Origin: Acrasis kona
Taxonomy: Eukaryota > Heterolobosea > Eutetramitea > Acrasida > Acrasidae
Length of the DNA stretch: 38,732 nt
Reading direction: 5' to 3'
Assembly (NCBI GenBank): GCA_026419775.2
Contig: JAOPGA020001135.1
Coordinates: forward strand, 1-38,732
The notes below the pieces were generated by a model that had not been told where the DNA came from, made no database searches, and saw nothing but the letters and a program-made list of their open reading frames with translations. Position numbers and translations under genes: made by a program. This document shows positions 10,182 through 21,337 of this stretch, one piece after another; the first letter of the stretch is position 1, and each line of letters begins with the position of its first letter.

Positions 10182-10367
10182 TCATGTGCTGTACATGTAC
10201 TCTTCAGAAGGTTGATGGAAGCTTGAAATGCCCGCTTCATAGTAAACTACATCGCACCAGTACTTGATGCTGTATTGTGTTGTGGTTGCTACCTTGCTCT
10301 TCTCGACTGTCTTTGTGTCAGGCTTTCCAGGGTTGATGATGCTGATTGTGTTCTTTGATGGTGCCAT
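10182..10367 (-). CDS. Small 61-aa protein, unrecognised
   Basis: The ATG at 10367-10365 has an A-rich leader (AAGCAATGG). The protein starts with a basic MAPSKNTISIINPGKPDTK segment, passes through a Thr/Ser-rich part and ends Tyr-rich (YWCDVVYYEAG...EEYMYST). No domain is recognised. A TATAAA lies 50 nt upstream on the same strand, at the same spacing seen for other TATA-bearing genes in the window, which supports it as a real, probably well-expressed gene. Confidence 0.55.
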   Translation of the reverse strand: MAPSKNTISIINPGKPDTKTVEKSKVATTTQYSIKYWCDVVYYEAGISSFHQPSEEYMYST

Positions 10368-10416
10368 TGCTTGTGCTTGAGTTGTTTATAATGTATTAAA
10401 TTTCAAAATGACCGCA

Positions 10417-10422
10417 TTTATA
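10417..10422 (-). promoter_or_regulatory. TATA box of the 61-aa gene
   Basis: TATAAA on the minus strand, starting 55 nt before the ATG at 10367. The spacing resembles that at 13370, 21338 and 27809. Confidence 0.45.
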
Positions 10423-10526
10423 GTATCGTCGGCCAGGGCCTGAATTTAAATTCAATCAACCCGAAATCATTGATCATTTTGATGTTGTAATCAAGTAATA
10501 ATTATTTCGTGTAATGATCAACCAAA

Positions 10527-11474
10527 ATGTGGGCTTACACCTGCATATCATTGTTCGTTATGGTGGTCGTCGCTGAAAATAAGCAATTAATAATGATAGA
10601 CGCCATCAACAGCATAAAATCTTGGAATGCCTCCATAACACCATATTCATTTTTAGATTGGGGACAAAAGTTGAGCATGCTTGGTTTAATTGTTGACGAA
10701 ACAATCAATCCACCATACAATGAAAATACAATAGTGGCTGACTTGCCCAAAACCTTTCTTACGACACACAAATGGCCTAAATGCCTCTCTTCCATCCTAC
10801 AACAAGGTATATAGTTATATGAAACATTATTAAATGTAGGTCGTTGTGGATCATGTTGGGCTTTTGCAGGTATTTCTACCCTACAAGATCGCCTCTGCAT
10901 TTCAACAAATGGTAATATTCTAGAGTCGCTGTCGACTCTAAACATCCTGAGCTGCAGAGAAGATCATCAAGAATTATGTGCTGGCAACAAAATCTCAAGT
11001 GCCTTTGAGATTGCCAAAGGGGGTGTTGTGCAAGAAGAATGCTCGCCGTATATAACAGACCCTGAAGGCAACATTGTAGACTCCCCCGCCTCTTGTTCTC
11101 GTCAAGTTTGTTCAAAATATAAAATAAAAAGAAAAGAATATCGTGTCGGTTCTTTCAATTATTTAAACCAAGACCATAAATCTGTTATGAGTGAAATTTT
11201 TGTCCATGGGCCTGTTGTTGCATCAATGATGGTAAATGAAGATTTTTATCACCTTTCGCATCATGAAGAACCTTATCATCATGCGCAAGGCAAATTCGTC
11301 GGTTGGCATTCGGTAAAGTTGTTTGGGTGGGGTGTGTCTCCATCTGGCGTTCCATTTTATCATGCTGCAAATAGTTGGGGAGTGACTTGGGGCAATGGAG
11401 GCTTTTTTAAAATAAAAATAGATGAATATGGTTTGGCGCAATCGGTGTGTGGTCCCGAACTTTTATTTCACTAG
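10527..11474 (+). CDS. Secreted cathepsin-B-like cysteine protease (C1 papain)
   Basis: Exons 10527-10806 and 10840-11474 flank a 33-nt intron that splits the active-site region, giving 304 aa. A signal peptide covers about residues 1-17. A short propeptide-like part follows, then the mature enzyme. The oxyanion Gln is in QQGRCGSCW, the catalytic Cys is in CGSCWAFAG, the His is in GWHSVKLFGWG, and the Asn is in AANSWGVTWGNGGFFKI, so all four key residues are present. The ELCAGN and CSPYI segments fit the cathepsin B/TIN-ag group. Such enzymes act in lysosomes, digestive vacuoles or outside the cell. Confidence 0.88.
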
Positions 11475-11865
11475 AGAGTTGCATAGTAAAATCATGTTTT
11501 TAAGACTTTGTTGTATTTAGGTTGTTACCATAATTTTTATTCCCAAAATAATGCTTCTGTACGTTGACCGCATATTTTCGAGTTGATTGTGTATGATGTT
11601 ACCCTTTGTATACCTGATATTCATTGATGAATCACTTAAACTATACAGCTACTAGATGGACTGACTGTTTTATTAGGTTCAGTACTGTGAAGAATAAATA
11701 GATTAGATGAGACATGAAGACATTTATTTTATAATCAATGTACAAAAATTGATTTAATTAATTCCGAGTGCTTTTCGTTCATTTCAAGTGTGATGTAGGA
11801 CTTCTGATTTGAGTGCTGTCATGGAGTTTACTTTGATCTTTTGTAGCTCTCTTCTCCTCTTGGTT
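11475..11865. other. Convergent 3' intergenic region
   Basis: About 390 bp between the ends of two convergent genes. It is AT-rich, contains AATAAA-like motifs suited to 3' processing on either strand, and has no ORF worth reporting. Confidence 0.5.
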
Positions 11866-12393
11866 TCACAATTGTTTGTTTATAGATTGGACGTACTTGA
11901 TGGCTCTGTCAACTACCTCCGAAAGCACTGGCTTCATTATAATCTTATCAACAATTCTAGACTCAACCTTCTCCTCTAAACTATGTTGGCAAGTTAGCAT
12001 TATTATCTTTAAACCAGGAATGATCTCTTTCAGTACTCTTGCAGCATCAAATCCAGAGAGCTCTCCTAACCAAGCCTCAACAATTACAACTGGAAGCTTG
12101 GGCCTAATCTGGAGCTCAAACTTTCTTTCTTGAACATGATCAATGAGTCCTTTACCAGAAGCAAAACAGGAAACCTTATATCCGCGGTTGGTCAGGAGTT
12201 TTGCGAGAACGTCTTGAGTTATGGAGAAGCAGTCTACAAGGATGACTTCTTGTTGGTCGTCAAGCTCGACGATGCTGGTTCTTCTCCTTTGAATATTGGG
12301 CACGTGTTGGAAGGTCATGTGTTGTTTGGTTGTTTGGAAGATTCTGTGCGACGATTCTGTTACATATTTGTACCAACACCTTTCCATTTTCAT
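11866..12393 (-). CDS. Response-regulator receiver-like protein with Glu at the phospho-acceptor site
   Basis: From the first in-frame ATG (12393) the product is 175 aa. About 45 basic residues precede a receiver fold of about 120 residues: VILVDCFSITQD at strand 1, VVIVEAWLGELSG at strand 3, IIMLTCQ at strand 4 and IIMKPV at strand 5. In normal receivers strand 1 carries two acids (here Asp-Cys) and strand 3 the phosphorylated Asp (here Glu), while Thr and Lys are kept. It is therefore probably a pseudo-receiver locked in a phosphorylated-like state. The open frame continues upstream of 12393 without an ATG to a TTTTTAG at about 12487, so an unseen 5' exon is possible. Confidence 0.7.
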   Translation of the reverse strand: MKMERCWYKYVTESSHRIFQTTKQHMTFQHVPNIQRRRTSIVELDDQQEVILVDCFSITQDVLAKLLTNRGYKVSCFASGKGLIDHVQERKFELQIRPKLPVVIVEAWLGELSGFDAARVLKEIIPGLKIIMLTCQHSLEEKVESRIVDKIIMKPVLSEVVDRAIKYVQSINKQL

Positions 12394-12630
12394 AAGAATG
12401 AGCTTTTGGCGGTCATATCTGGGAATTCCGATATTCAAATTGATACCAATCCCGGAGACTTCGGTGATTTATGTTTGACTAAAAATCTTCATTAACACTA
12501 TTTTTGTTGAGTGCCTGTTGGCGGATGGAAGATTAGAATCGGACCTGTAAGGCAAATCCTATTGTTTTTAGGTATACTTGGAAAATAAAACGCAGAGTAA
12601 GTTTGTGATGATGTTGTGTTTATTATTCTC

Positions 12631-13308
12631 TTACAAAACTGTTGTGTGCTTCTCAACAACGACTGCCTCGTGTACTATCTCTCTCACGATTGGTTTCTCG
12701 ACAATCTTTCTTACTACTGGGTGCTCGTGGACTTCAACGACCTTCTTTTCGTGAACTTCAGTTACTAGAGCTTGTTGATGGCGTTCAATGACTGGTTGGA
12801 CGATCACTTCGCGAACAACTTCGGCGTCGTGAACGGTGTCAACCTTGACGTCCTTTGTGACTTCAACCTTGACGTCCTTTGACAACAATCCCTCGTGTGC
12901 AAGTCTGATTCTTTCTCTCTCCTCTAGTGACAAACCAGCGGCGGCTGCCTCGACCTTTTGGAATTCGGTCTTCTCGACAACCTTTTGTAGTTCGGTTGCC
13001 TCTTGAATGCGGCGGATTTCGGCAGTCTTCTCGACCTCAATGATGGGTTGTTCGTGGATTTCTTGTACAACATTGACGTGGTGAACTTCAACGTTCTTCT
13101 TTTCGATAACTTGTTCAAGGACGGCCTTGTCTTGGACATTGGTGACGATGGCTTCCTTTTCGATGACTCTAGTTGTTTCTACGACTGGAACGACGTCGGT
13201 TGTTACGACCTTAGTGGCGACTGGTACTGTGTCGACCTCGACGACCTTAGTTGCGACTGGGATGGCGGTTGCTTCTTCGTGCTTGTGTGATTTGTGGAAT
13301 AGACCCAT
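12631..13308 (-). CDS. Val-rich charged-repeat protein (alveolin/articulin-like composition)
   Basis: An intronless 225-aa protein rich in Val, Glu, Lys and His, built of short imperfect alternating motifs such as VVEVHEHPVV, KIVEKPIVREIVHE and TKDVKVDTVHD. Its middle holds a helical charged stretch (LSLEERERIRLAHE). Such Val/Glu/Lys repeats occur in alveolins and articulins of protist membrane skeletons and, separately, in Val-rich stress or spore proteins of fungi. Sequence alone does not separate these. No signal peptide or membrane segment is seen, so it is probably cytoplasmic. A TATAAA 57 nt upstream suggests strong or regulated expression. Confidence 0.72.
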   Translation of the reverse strand: MGLFHKSHKHEEATAIPVATKVVEVDTVPVATKVVTTDVVPVVETTRVIEKEAIVTNVQDKAVLEQVIEKKNVEVHHVNVVQEIHEQPIIEVEKTAEIRRIQEATELQKVVEKTEFQKVEAAAAGLSLEERERIRLAHEGLLSKDVKVEVTKDVKVDTVHDAEVVREVIVQPVIERHQQALVTEVHEKKVVEVHEHPVVRKIVEKPIVREIVHEAVVVEKHTTVL

Positions 13309-13364
13309 TGTGTTGTTGTGTGTTTGTTTAGTTTGTTGTTAAACTGTGACAAAATCATCTTCAA

Positions 13365-13370
13365 TTTATA
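13365..13370 (-). promoter_or_regulatory. TATA box of the Val-rich repeat gene
   Basis: TATAAA on the minus strand, 57 nt between its end and the ATG at 13308. The leader between them is purine-poor on the coding strand and free of other ATGs in good context. Confidence 0.45.
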
Positions 13371-13545
13371 ATCAAAGACGAAAATAGAATATAAAAATAG
13401 TTTCTTTTATTTTCATCAATTATGGTTTTTTTAAACGATGACCGGAGTTTAAGTACGTCAACGTGTCATCATTCTAAAAAGGTTATTGCTTCACTTTCAA
13501 ATTTGAACGTTAGCATGGTGTCGTTGACTGGTTGACAAAGGCAAA

Positions 13546-16533
13546 ATGCGCACTTTGAAGCAGGTGGAGCAGGAATTTCGGAAACTAGACGAAAAGGAAG
13601 GAAGAACAAATCAATACTATGAACCAGAAAAAATAAGAAGTGCGAGCTCCAACAGCCACATAAAGATGGTTGGTGGAATCAAAAGATATCAATCACAACC
13701 GTACGCACCTACACTTTGAATGAAGTTAACAAAAAAGGTTTTGGGATGTCCTAAAGAATGACGACTCTAAAAAGTATATATCAACCATCAATATGAATCT
13801 GACAGTAATATTTACAGAAAAAAGAAGAAAGCTGACAGAGTTTCTAGTGCCCCAATATTAGCTAACCGCGCAAATAGGTTTAATAGGAACAGGCCAGTAA
13901 CAGACCATTCGCCTGGGAAGATAAACTTGGATTTGGACGATTTTGAACCCTACTCAAACGAACGCACTGTACTGTACAACATTAGTAGAATAGCAGAATA
14001 TGCAAAAGAAAATGTTGAAGAAGAAGGTATAAAACATAGCATGGTCATACATTTCATTCAAATATATTAGTCAATAGAAGAGTAGGAAAGCTAACAGAGA
14101 CCGTAGAGGCTGAGGTGTTTAAACATTCTCAAAGGAGCGGCGAAGCTGTCATCACTGAAACGCCAGCTACTCCTATAGCAGAGATTGCAGAAATGTTGTC
14201 AGTACATGCCCCTCATAATCCTCTTATACAAAATTCAAGAAGGTTCAGAGAGCTAACAAAGAGCCCTCTTACTTGCAATATGATGAGTGTTAATAACAGT
14301 CCAAGTCCTCCCTCTCCTGTAAAGGAGAAGCCACCAATTCTTGATAAATATGATACTCCAGAATTTTACAACTTTCAAGTTAAAATACACAAGTTAAAAT
14401 CTAGCGTTAGCGGTTTATTTGACGTGAAGATTACTCAGGATAATCGTCAACAGCTGGAAATAGCTAACTTAACTGTAAGTCTCTAATCTACAGTTGTTTT
14501 TGATGTTGTTACAAAGATTGATGATGAACAAAATATTATATTTGAAATGCCATCGAATAACACATTTATGCCAACAAAAATGTTACCCTGGGTTAACGCA
14601 CCTAGAGATTTGTTGGGAAGAGAACTGATGGTAGAAGTGTTCGGTACTCACCCCAGAAGGACAAAAGTAGCGCATAGTATTGTCAAGTTTGATAGAGAAG
14701 ACGATGATGAAGGAGAAACCCCGCAATCACCGGAGCCCAAGAAACCTCCGACGCGTCTTCATAGCCTTGCAGCTTTAAAACCAATTATTACATCAAAGAT
14801 TGGTTTACAAGGTCTTAATGAACCTCAAAGAAACATCAATAACACACATGATTCCTCAGAGATTGATAACACCAGTGCTTTTGATAAGAGGAAACTCAAA
14901 GTTCTCAAGGTTGATTTGCCTGATCCCCCACTAAAAGAAGAAGATGAGAGAAATAAAAACGATATTGGAGCATACAAGTTGCAGGCATCGTCAAGTACAA
15001 ATAATACTCCAAGGATACTGGATATAAAGGCACTACCTTTGGAAAAAATCAATGTAAATATAAAAACACCAACAATCTTATCTCCACGCTCTAAAAGGAC
15101 TCCTCGGAAGTCCCCTAGAGAATCAGTTGTAGAGCACCAGGTACACATAACAGAAGATGATGGTATGGCTGCAATTATGAGCAAAAAAGAGGAACTCAAA
15201 CGTCTCCGGATGGCAATAAAATCAAATTTAAATTCGTATTTGCTGTGTGAAGTTGTATTGCTCTCACGAGGTATTACGTCCAATGTCGTTATTCAACTTT
15301 CAAATTTTGCTCCGGTTTATTTTGGTGATTGTTGTTTTTGTAAATGGTTGAGTTGTTTATAGTTCACCCATTATGTCAGGAACTACACGCTTCCAAAGGG
15401 CAAGAAGGAAACCAACAGTAATCAGGAGGGATGGCCTGTACAGACAAAATGATATCATTGAAGTTGCTTCAGATATGATCAAAGAAAGAGCGCTAGAAGA
15501 AGACTTTGAACTGGAAAGCTTTTTAAACAGGTCGTTTGAAAAAGCGCCGGTCGTTAAAAATAAAGAACCTTCCATAAAAGAAAACCCTTCGAAATCAGAA
15601 GTAACCTGGTACTTTGCAGAAGTGGACTCATCCGATGATTCAGACAGCGACAATACTACGCCAAAGCTTCTGGAAGACCTGAGGATTTCAGAATCTCCTA
15701 AGTCGGATGATTTGGTCCCAGCTCAGATTTTAGAAGAGAAGCAACCACCTGTTCAGACAGAACCGTCTAGTAATACAACTCCGCTGGGAAGTCCTGGACC
15801 TTTACCAGATAACTCTGAGCGCGAGTCTGATGTATTGCCAAAGAAGTCGGTAGTAAAGAAAAAAGCATGCGTAGGATATGAAATGTCTCCTCCCCCACCA
15901 CCCGCTCTAAACTCTCCTAGAGGATCGGCCAACAAAACGAGAGCCTCAATAAATCTAACACAAATACAAACCGATGAGATCTCGCCCAATAGCAGTCTCC
16001 TACTGCTTCAACAATGCTACGGTAGTTGCTCACCAAAGGATTGCGACCATAACCCTTTTTTGTCAGAAGCTACCCCACAAGTGCAAATTACTCCCCTAAG
16101 AGCCAAAAAAGTATTAATAGACAACACTAGTGACAAGACTACAAAAACTTTAATACGAGACGATAATCACATAAGCACGCGAAGCTCAAATAATGTAACA
16201 CCCAACCTGCCATCCGATACGATGGACACACTTTTAGAAATTAATAGGAGCTTCTATGAAATGCAAAAAATGATTAAAGATAATGAATGTAATATAATTG
16301 ACCTGCGACCCTCAAGAGTGAAAAATGATTACTCTGACTTACCTTACTTAAATAAACCTTCCCCAATAAGATCTCAGTTACTTCGTGGATCGAATGGTTT
16401 TGAGGACTCAAGTTCCGCAACAACAGAGTGTGAAGTTAACAAACATAGAGGACATTTTGTAGATTTTCTCAGCCTTGTTAAGAATGCTCACATTTCTGAT
16501 AACAAGAAGAAAATAAAGTACAAAAGTCGATAA
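13546..16533 (+). CDS. 912-aa Ser/Pro-rich protein of six exons, unrecognised
   Basis: Exons 13546-13700, 13738-13773, 13818-14026, 14071-14474, 14517-15270 and 15353-16533 total 2739 nt, exactly 913 codons with stop. Every donor starts GTA; exon 2 is only 36 nt. The last junction is the least sure. The product is mostly disordered, with many SP/TP dipeptides (SPSPPSPVKEK, TPQSPEPKK, SPRSKRTPRKSPRES) that would suit proline-directed kinases. One more ordered part around DKYDTPEFYNFQVKIHKL and NIIFEMPS looks beta-rich, and the C-terminus is basic (NKKKIKYKSR). I do not recognise a family. A scaffold or cytoskeleton-associated role is only a guess. Confidence 0.68.
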
Positions 16534-16678
16534 TTATTTATATGACATATTTACTTATTCTATCCTTATTACAATTTTTTTTAACCTTTACAGTATACCA
16601 ATCAGGTTGACATCCCGAAACATCCAATTCGTCCTAATTAAAGTTTGCTGACTGTGACTGACCTCTTCTTCAATCGTT

Positions 16679-18575
16679 ATGGGAATTACGCACTCCACTT
16701 GTATAGATGGAGCTGTCGGCACCACGCCCCCTAAATTAACTGCACTCCGTACGAAGGACGCAAAGGGATCCAAAACAAAGTCAACAACACCAACGTCACC
16801 TTCTAAATTAAAACTTTATTCAGCACCTAGTCGTAACAACAGAACAAGCGGAGATGCACACGATATACAAGAGCCTCTTCGTCCGATACGTGGTTCGCCA
16901 AAATCGCTTTCACCCAAATCGTCTGAAGAAAATTTGCAGCACAATAAATTTTACTTAACCAGAACACCACCATCTCCGAACGAATTTTCAGAGCAATCTC
17001 ATCTCGCACCTTTATCCATTCGACAAAGATCTCAAACTCCAACCCCCATGAAGGAAGTAAGTTGGGTACCAGGATCTGAAGAAACGAAATATAGCAGTTC
17101 ATCACCGGAGTCCAATTTTGGACCAGACAGCCCTTTTAGTTGGTATCAAAAATCAAACGCGCGAGGACGAGCATGCTCGGTCAAAACTCCAGTCGGAAAC
17201 GAACAAAACTTTATCAGCACTCCATCTCCAGAGCCCGCAATAGACTTGATGCACCCAAAGTCACCTACTGACAAACTCAAAACAAAAACAAAACGCTCAC
17301 ATTCGCTCAACACCAGCAAGCTACCACCTATAGCCTTAATTAATACCAACAAAGCTACCGTGGGAAGAGACATGCAGGGCAATAAAACAATCAATCAGTA
17401 TGCAGTCGTCAAGCTGTTAGGAAAAGGTAGCTACGGCAAAGTAAAGCTGTGCAGAAATGTATCGAGCGGGAAGACATGCGCTGTAAAACAAATCAATAAA
17501 TCAATCATCAAGAGCATCAGGAAATTCGGTCCTCCAGGAAGTCCTACTAAACAAAATGAAGAGCATGCCGTCAAACAAGAGATTGCCATACTCAAAAAGA
17601 TTAACCACCCCAACGTCGTAAAGCTATTAGAGGTCATCGACGACCCCGACGGCTGACAAGATTTATTTAGTATTTGAATATATTGATGGAGGAGAGCTCA
17701 TGAAACTGGAAATGCTGGATGGATCTCTTCAAGGAGAACCGTTCCCAGAAGTGGTCGCAAAGGGTTACTTTAGACAGCTTCTATCAGCCGTTGAATACCT
17801 TCACGATAACAAGGTCATTCATCAGGATATCAAACCAGCTAACTGTCTAGTAACGAGGGAAGGATTCGTTAAGGTATCTGATTTTGGAGTGTCCAAGTTT
17901 ATCGCCAAGAATGAAAATGACATTTCCATGGACGACATCATGTTGGCAAACTCCAATGGTACACCAGCTTTCACTCCACCCGAAGCTTGTAGTGCAGGAG
18001 GTTTTAATGGTAGACCGGCTGATGTATGGGCCATGGGTATTACTCTGTATGTGATGGTTTTTGGAACATTGCCTTTTGAAGGTCAGGGTACTGGACCTGG
18101 TCAGATATTTAGTTTATACAGAGCTATACAAACTCAACAACTACAGATCCCACCAGAAATGTCTGTTACTCCTGAGCTTTACGATTTATTTGCAAAAATG
18201 TTGGACAAGTCTCCAAAAACTAGAATTACAATAGATGAAATTTGTGAACACCCGTGGATACTGACAGATGATGGAATAGGAATGCCAGAGGAGCAAGATG
18301 GTCAAAGCACAATCAATCCAAGAGCGTCCCTCAACAGAGAACAATTTATGAAGAGGAGATCTCTGCATAAGGGATCGGTCATCACTGTAAATAGTTCTGA
18401 AGTGGAAAGTGCCATTCACTTCAACCCACCAAGGACAAACATTTTCGTCAAAATTTCGAAATTCTTGACATCGAAACCACGCAAGGTGAGGAGGCAGAGC
18501 AGCACAGATTCTGTTACATCAAACCAATCGCCAAATTTACACCCTCCATCCCCATCCTACATACCCATAGTATAA
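16679..18575 (+). CDS. CaMKK/GRIK-like Ser/Thr kinase with N-myristoylation signal; frame interrupted at 17654
   Basis: The N-terminus MGITHSTC fits N-myristoylation (Gly2, Ser6) with a cysteine for palmitoylation. About 235 disordered SP/TP-rich residues precede the kinase domain: LGKGSYGKV (248-256), AVK lysine near 270, an insert FGPPGSPTKQN where CaMKKs carry their RP insert, then IAILKKINHPNVVKLLEV, DFG, TPAFTPPE and DVWAMGITLY. The catalytic loop is HQDIKPAN, so the usual HRD arginine is Gln. Family members activate AMPK/SnRK1-type kinases. The frame breaks at 17654: DDPDG is followed by TGA, while skipping one T continues as DKIYLVFEY. With that base skipped the product is 631 aa. Confidence 0.88.
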
Positions 18576-18689
18576 CTTTAACAATACTTTCAAGAGGACA
18601 CAAAACACACCAAGAAGATTCCAGACCGGCGTTAAGGAAGATTAAAACTCAACAAGATAATACATTACATTAAAACATAATTCTAAAGT

Positions 18690-20865
18690 TCATTTTTTTA
18701 ATTTTTTAACATGGTCTTGAATACAACTAATGAGTTCTTTTGATTCATTTACAATGTATTTTTCTTCAAATGTAGTTCCTTCCTCCTGAGAGTAGTTAGG
18801 GCTTCCTTTCAGTACAAGTGTCAAAAGTGTGTGGTCATGCTTATCGTACGCTAATCTCACAATCTGTCGCAAAGTCTTCTTCCACATGATGATCGCATGA
18901 GACATGATGGTGGGGTGTGACTTTAAGCAAAGTATCATGTTGTCTCCAACTGCAATGAAACGATTTGTATGTGTTCCGCTCTGCAGCCTACACGTAAAAA
19001 TGTTACACACTTTTGAAAACTGGTCAATGTTAACGACTTGCAGGTCTTGCTTCGTTTGCTGTTGCTCCTCTTGTTGCTTCTTGTGCTGTTGTTCGTCGTC
19101 GTCATCATCATCGTCATCGTCGTCATCATCCAACGAAAATGAGGACTTTGGTGGATTGACTACGTCTTCTTTCTTGTTGTTCTTTTTTGTGGTTGACTTT
19201 TCGCTAATGTAATCCTCAGCCACTACAAAAACATTAATAAGGTGTTAAAAAACCAACTTACTTTTCTTTCCCCAACTCCATAAATGATTAACAGTTTCTG
19301 CGATCTGATTAGTAGGTTGGTCGTCATTTGTGTTTTGTGATGCGTCCCTGACATACTCAACTTCTCCTTTGGAAATGAATTCTATGCACTCTTTGAAACC
19401 TCCTTTGCTGACGGAAACATGTTTGATTCCCTTGTCAATTAACTTCATGGCAATGACCTTTAGTAAATTGTCCTCATCGGCCAATCCTCTTCCTGTTCCA
19501 AAAATGGTGTAGTGAGAGTCTCCATCGGAGAACTTGGACAAGACTGCTTGTAGCCTCTGAGGATCATAATTCACATGGGGTCCAATATGTACGGCGGTTG
19601 GTAATCTTGCAAACCTAAATGATTTCAAGCTCCTACAATCAATGATAATGTATCTTAGGAATTTGGTCGAAGAGAAACTTTTTGGTTTGAACTTTGGACT
19701 TATCAAATTGTTCTTCTTGAATGCTTGAATGACTTCGTCGGTTGGGAGCGGAAGCACAACTGAAGATGATAAATCATCGAACAGTTCTAAAATATTAAAC
19801 TCAACAGTAGGCCACAGAATGGATTCTAATTGTTTATATGCACTTTTTGGTGTTTCTGAACGTAAGGATATGGCCTTTTCAATGTCCTCGTTGGAGAAGT
19901 CATGTGTGAGGGTGTGGGTCAGTTGGTTGATTTCATCGGTTGTGGAACATGACATGAACACATCTCTGTTCTTGTTCAAAATCACAATGGCAATGAATGA
20001 AGGTAATACAGGATCATTTTCAATGAATAATGCATCCCAGAGTTTAACGGCATCTTTTCTGACAAAACTCAAGAGGAGCGTAGTAATCTTTCATGAGCGG
20101 TTAAGATGATGATGGGATTAAAAATGAACCTACCCATGGCAACGAATAAACATCAGGATTTACTCTGTGCTTATCAAAATGTAGAGCTAATTGAGGATCG
20201 TGATATTGGAGTAAGAGGCGAAACAACAGAACAAAAGTACTAGACATTAATAAAATGAAATCAAAGTAGATCATACTCTGAAGAAGTTTTGTTGTGTTTG
20301 TATAGAAATGGTATATAATGTTGAATTAATAGCCCAAGGCAAGCGTGGACGTCAAGTTTAGTCCCAGCGCTGAGATCTTCTGGGAACTCACCACCCCCGA
20401 AAACTTGTTGTAGTGGGTGTAACAGTTGGGATAGTTCGGACCTGTAATTTACAGCATGGCTAAATGTTTAAAAATGAGTAATTAATAATTGTTTTACCTA
20501 CGTTGCACAATAGTATCTAATGATTTGCCTTGCAATAGGATCTTTGATATCTGACTGTAGCTTATCCTCGCTTTGTTGGTCGGAGAGAGACTCTATAACG
20601 TCAAATAAATGTGTAGATGTGCTAGCTGGAACATTTAGAAGCACCTAAATAGTTTTAATCGGTATGTGTTATTGATTACCTTCCACACCTCGCTTCTTAA
20701 GGTTTCTGGGATGGTTTGTTTTTCATCCCTGCAGAACCTTCTGAGTTCAGAGCACTCAATACTTTTTATTTCCCCAAGCTTAGTCCAAGGGCTTTATTGA
20801 CATGTGAATAAAAGGGTCTAAAAATTCACTTACTCTACATCTAACTCTTGTTGATCGGGTGACAT
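18690..20865 (-). CDS. TBC1D23: TBC1D23 homologue (TBC + rhodanese, Golgi tethering adaptor)
   Basis: Seven exons (20865-20834, 20791-20680, 20644-20502, 20441-20277, 20239-20134, 20087-19262, 19222-18690) with introns of 35-60 nt encode 638 aa in one exact frame. Residues 1-230 are a TBC domain with TLRSEVWKVLLNV, HYIP and LFRLLLQYHDPQLALHFD; the Arg and Gln fingers of active Rab-GAPs are not evident, as in animal TBC1D23. A rhodanese fold (about 325-435, RYIIIDCRS, IFGTGRG) lacks the catalytic Cys. A run of 12 Asp follows, then a C-terminal domain of about 120 residues. In animals the protein bridges endosome-derived vesicles to golgins and WASH at the trans-Golgi. Confidence 0.9.
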
Positions 20866-21337
20866 CAATTTTTTTGTGTTGTAAAGAGAGGTTTAGTCCA
20901 CAGTAAATAAATCCATTAAAAGGCTGGACATCGTTGAATTCCTGTATGGTTAAACGTTAAACAGTATGGCCATGAGAATGTCTAAGTAGTACAAAACATA
21001 AGGTGCTATCACGTCATCGATAAAAGAAATAGCTATATAATGAAAGTGCAGTAGGTGTACAATGCATACACATTTTTATTGGGCTCAAACGTATAAAGTT
21101 TTCAGTAGATGGTTCAAACTTTTCTTAATTCAACTTATGATCGCGTTTCACTACACACTCGACAAGGAAGTGTGAATGTAATTTTTTAACATTCTAATAG
21201 TCTTGTACGAATGTTGTTTTATTGTTTCTGATACTTATCAAAGAATGTTGTAATGTCATCCGGATGACTTTACAATTATTGATCACGGTTAAAACAAAAA
21301 TAAACCGGTAGAATCAGATAACAATAGATTGTTGTGG
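20866..21337. other. Divergent intergenic region
   Basis: This stretch lies between the TBC1D23 start and the TATA box of the 51-aa gene. It is AT-rich. A short upstream ORF opens on the TBC1D23 strand at an ATG near 20930 and could act as a uORF. No other gene is supported. Confidence 0.45.

Noticed and set aside
14475-14493. Possible 19-nt intron GTAAGT...ACAG
   Set aside because: It leads to a wrong frame. The acceptor at 14516 gives a 42-nt intron of usual size and keeps the frame.
18904-19212. Plus-strand ORF rich in Ser and Cys
   Set aside because: It is antisense to the poly-Asp and Gln-rich part of TBC1D23.
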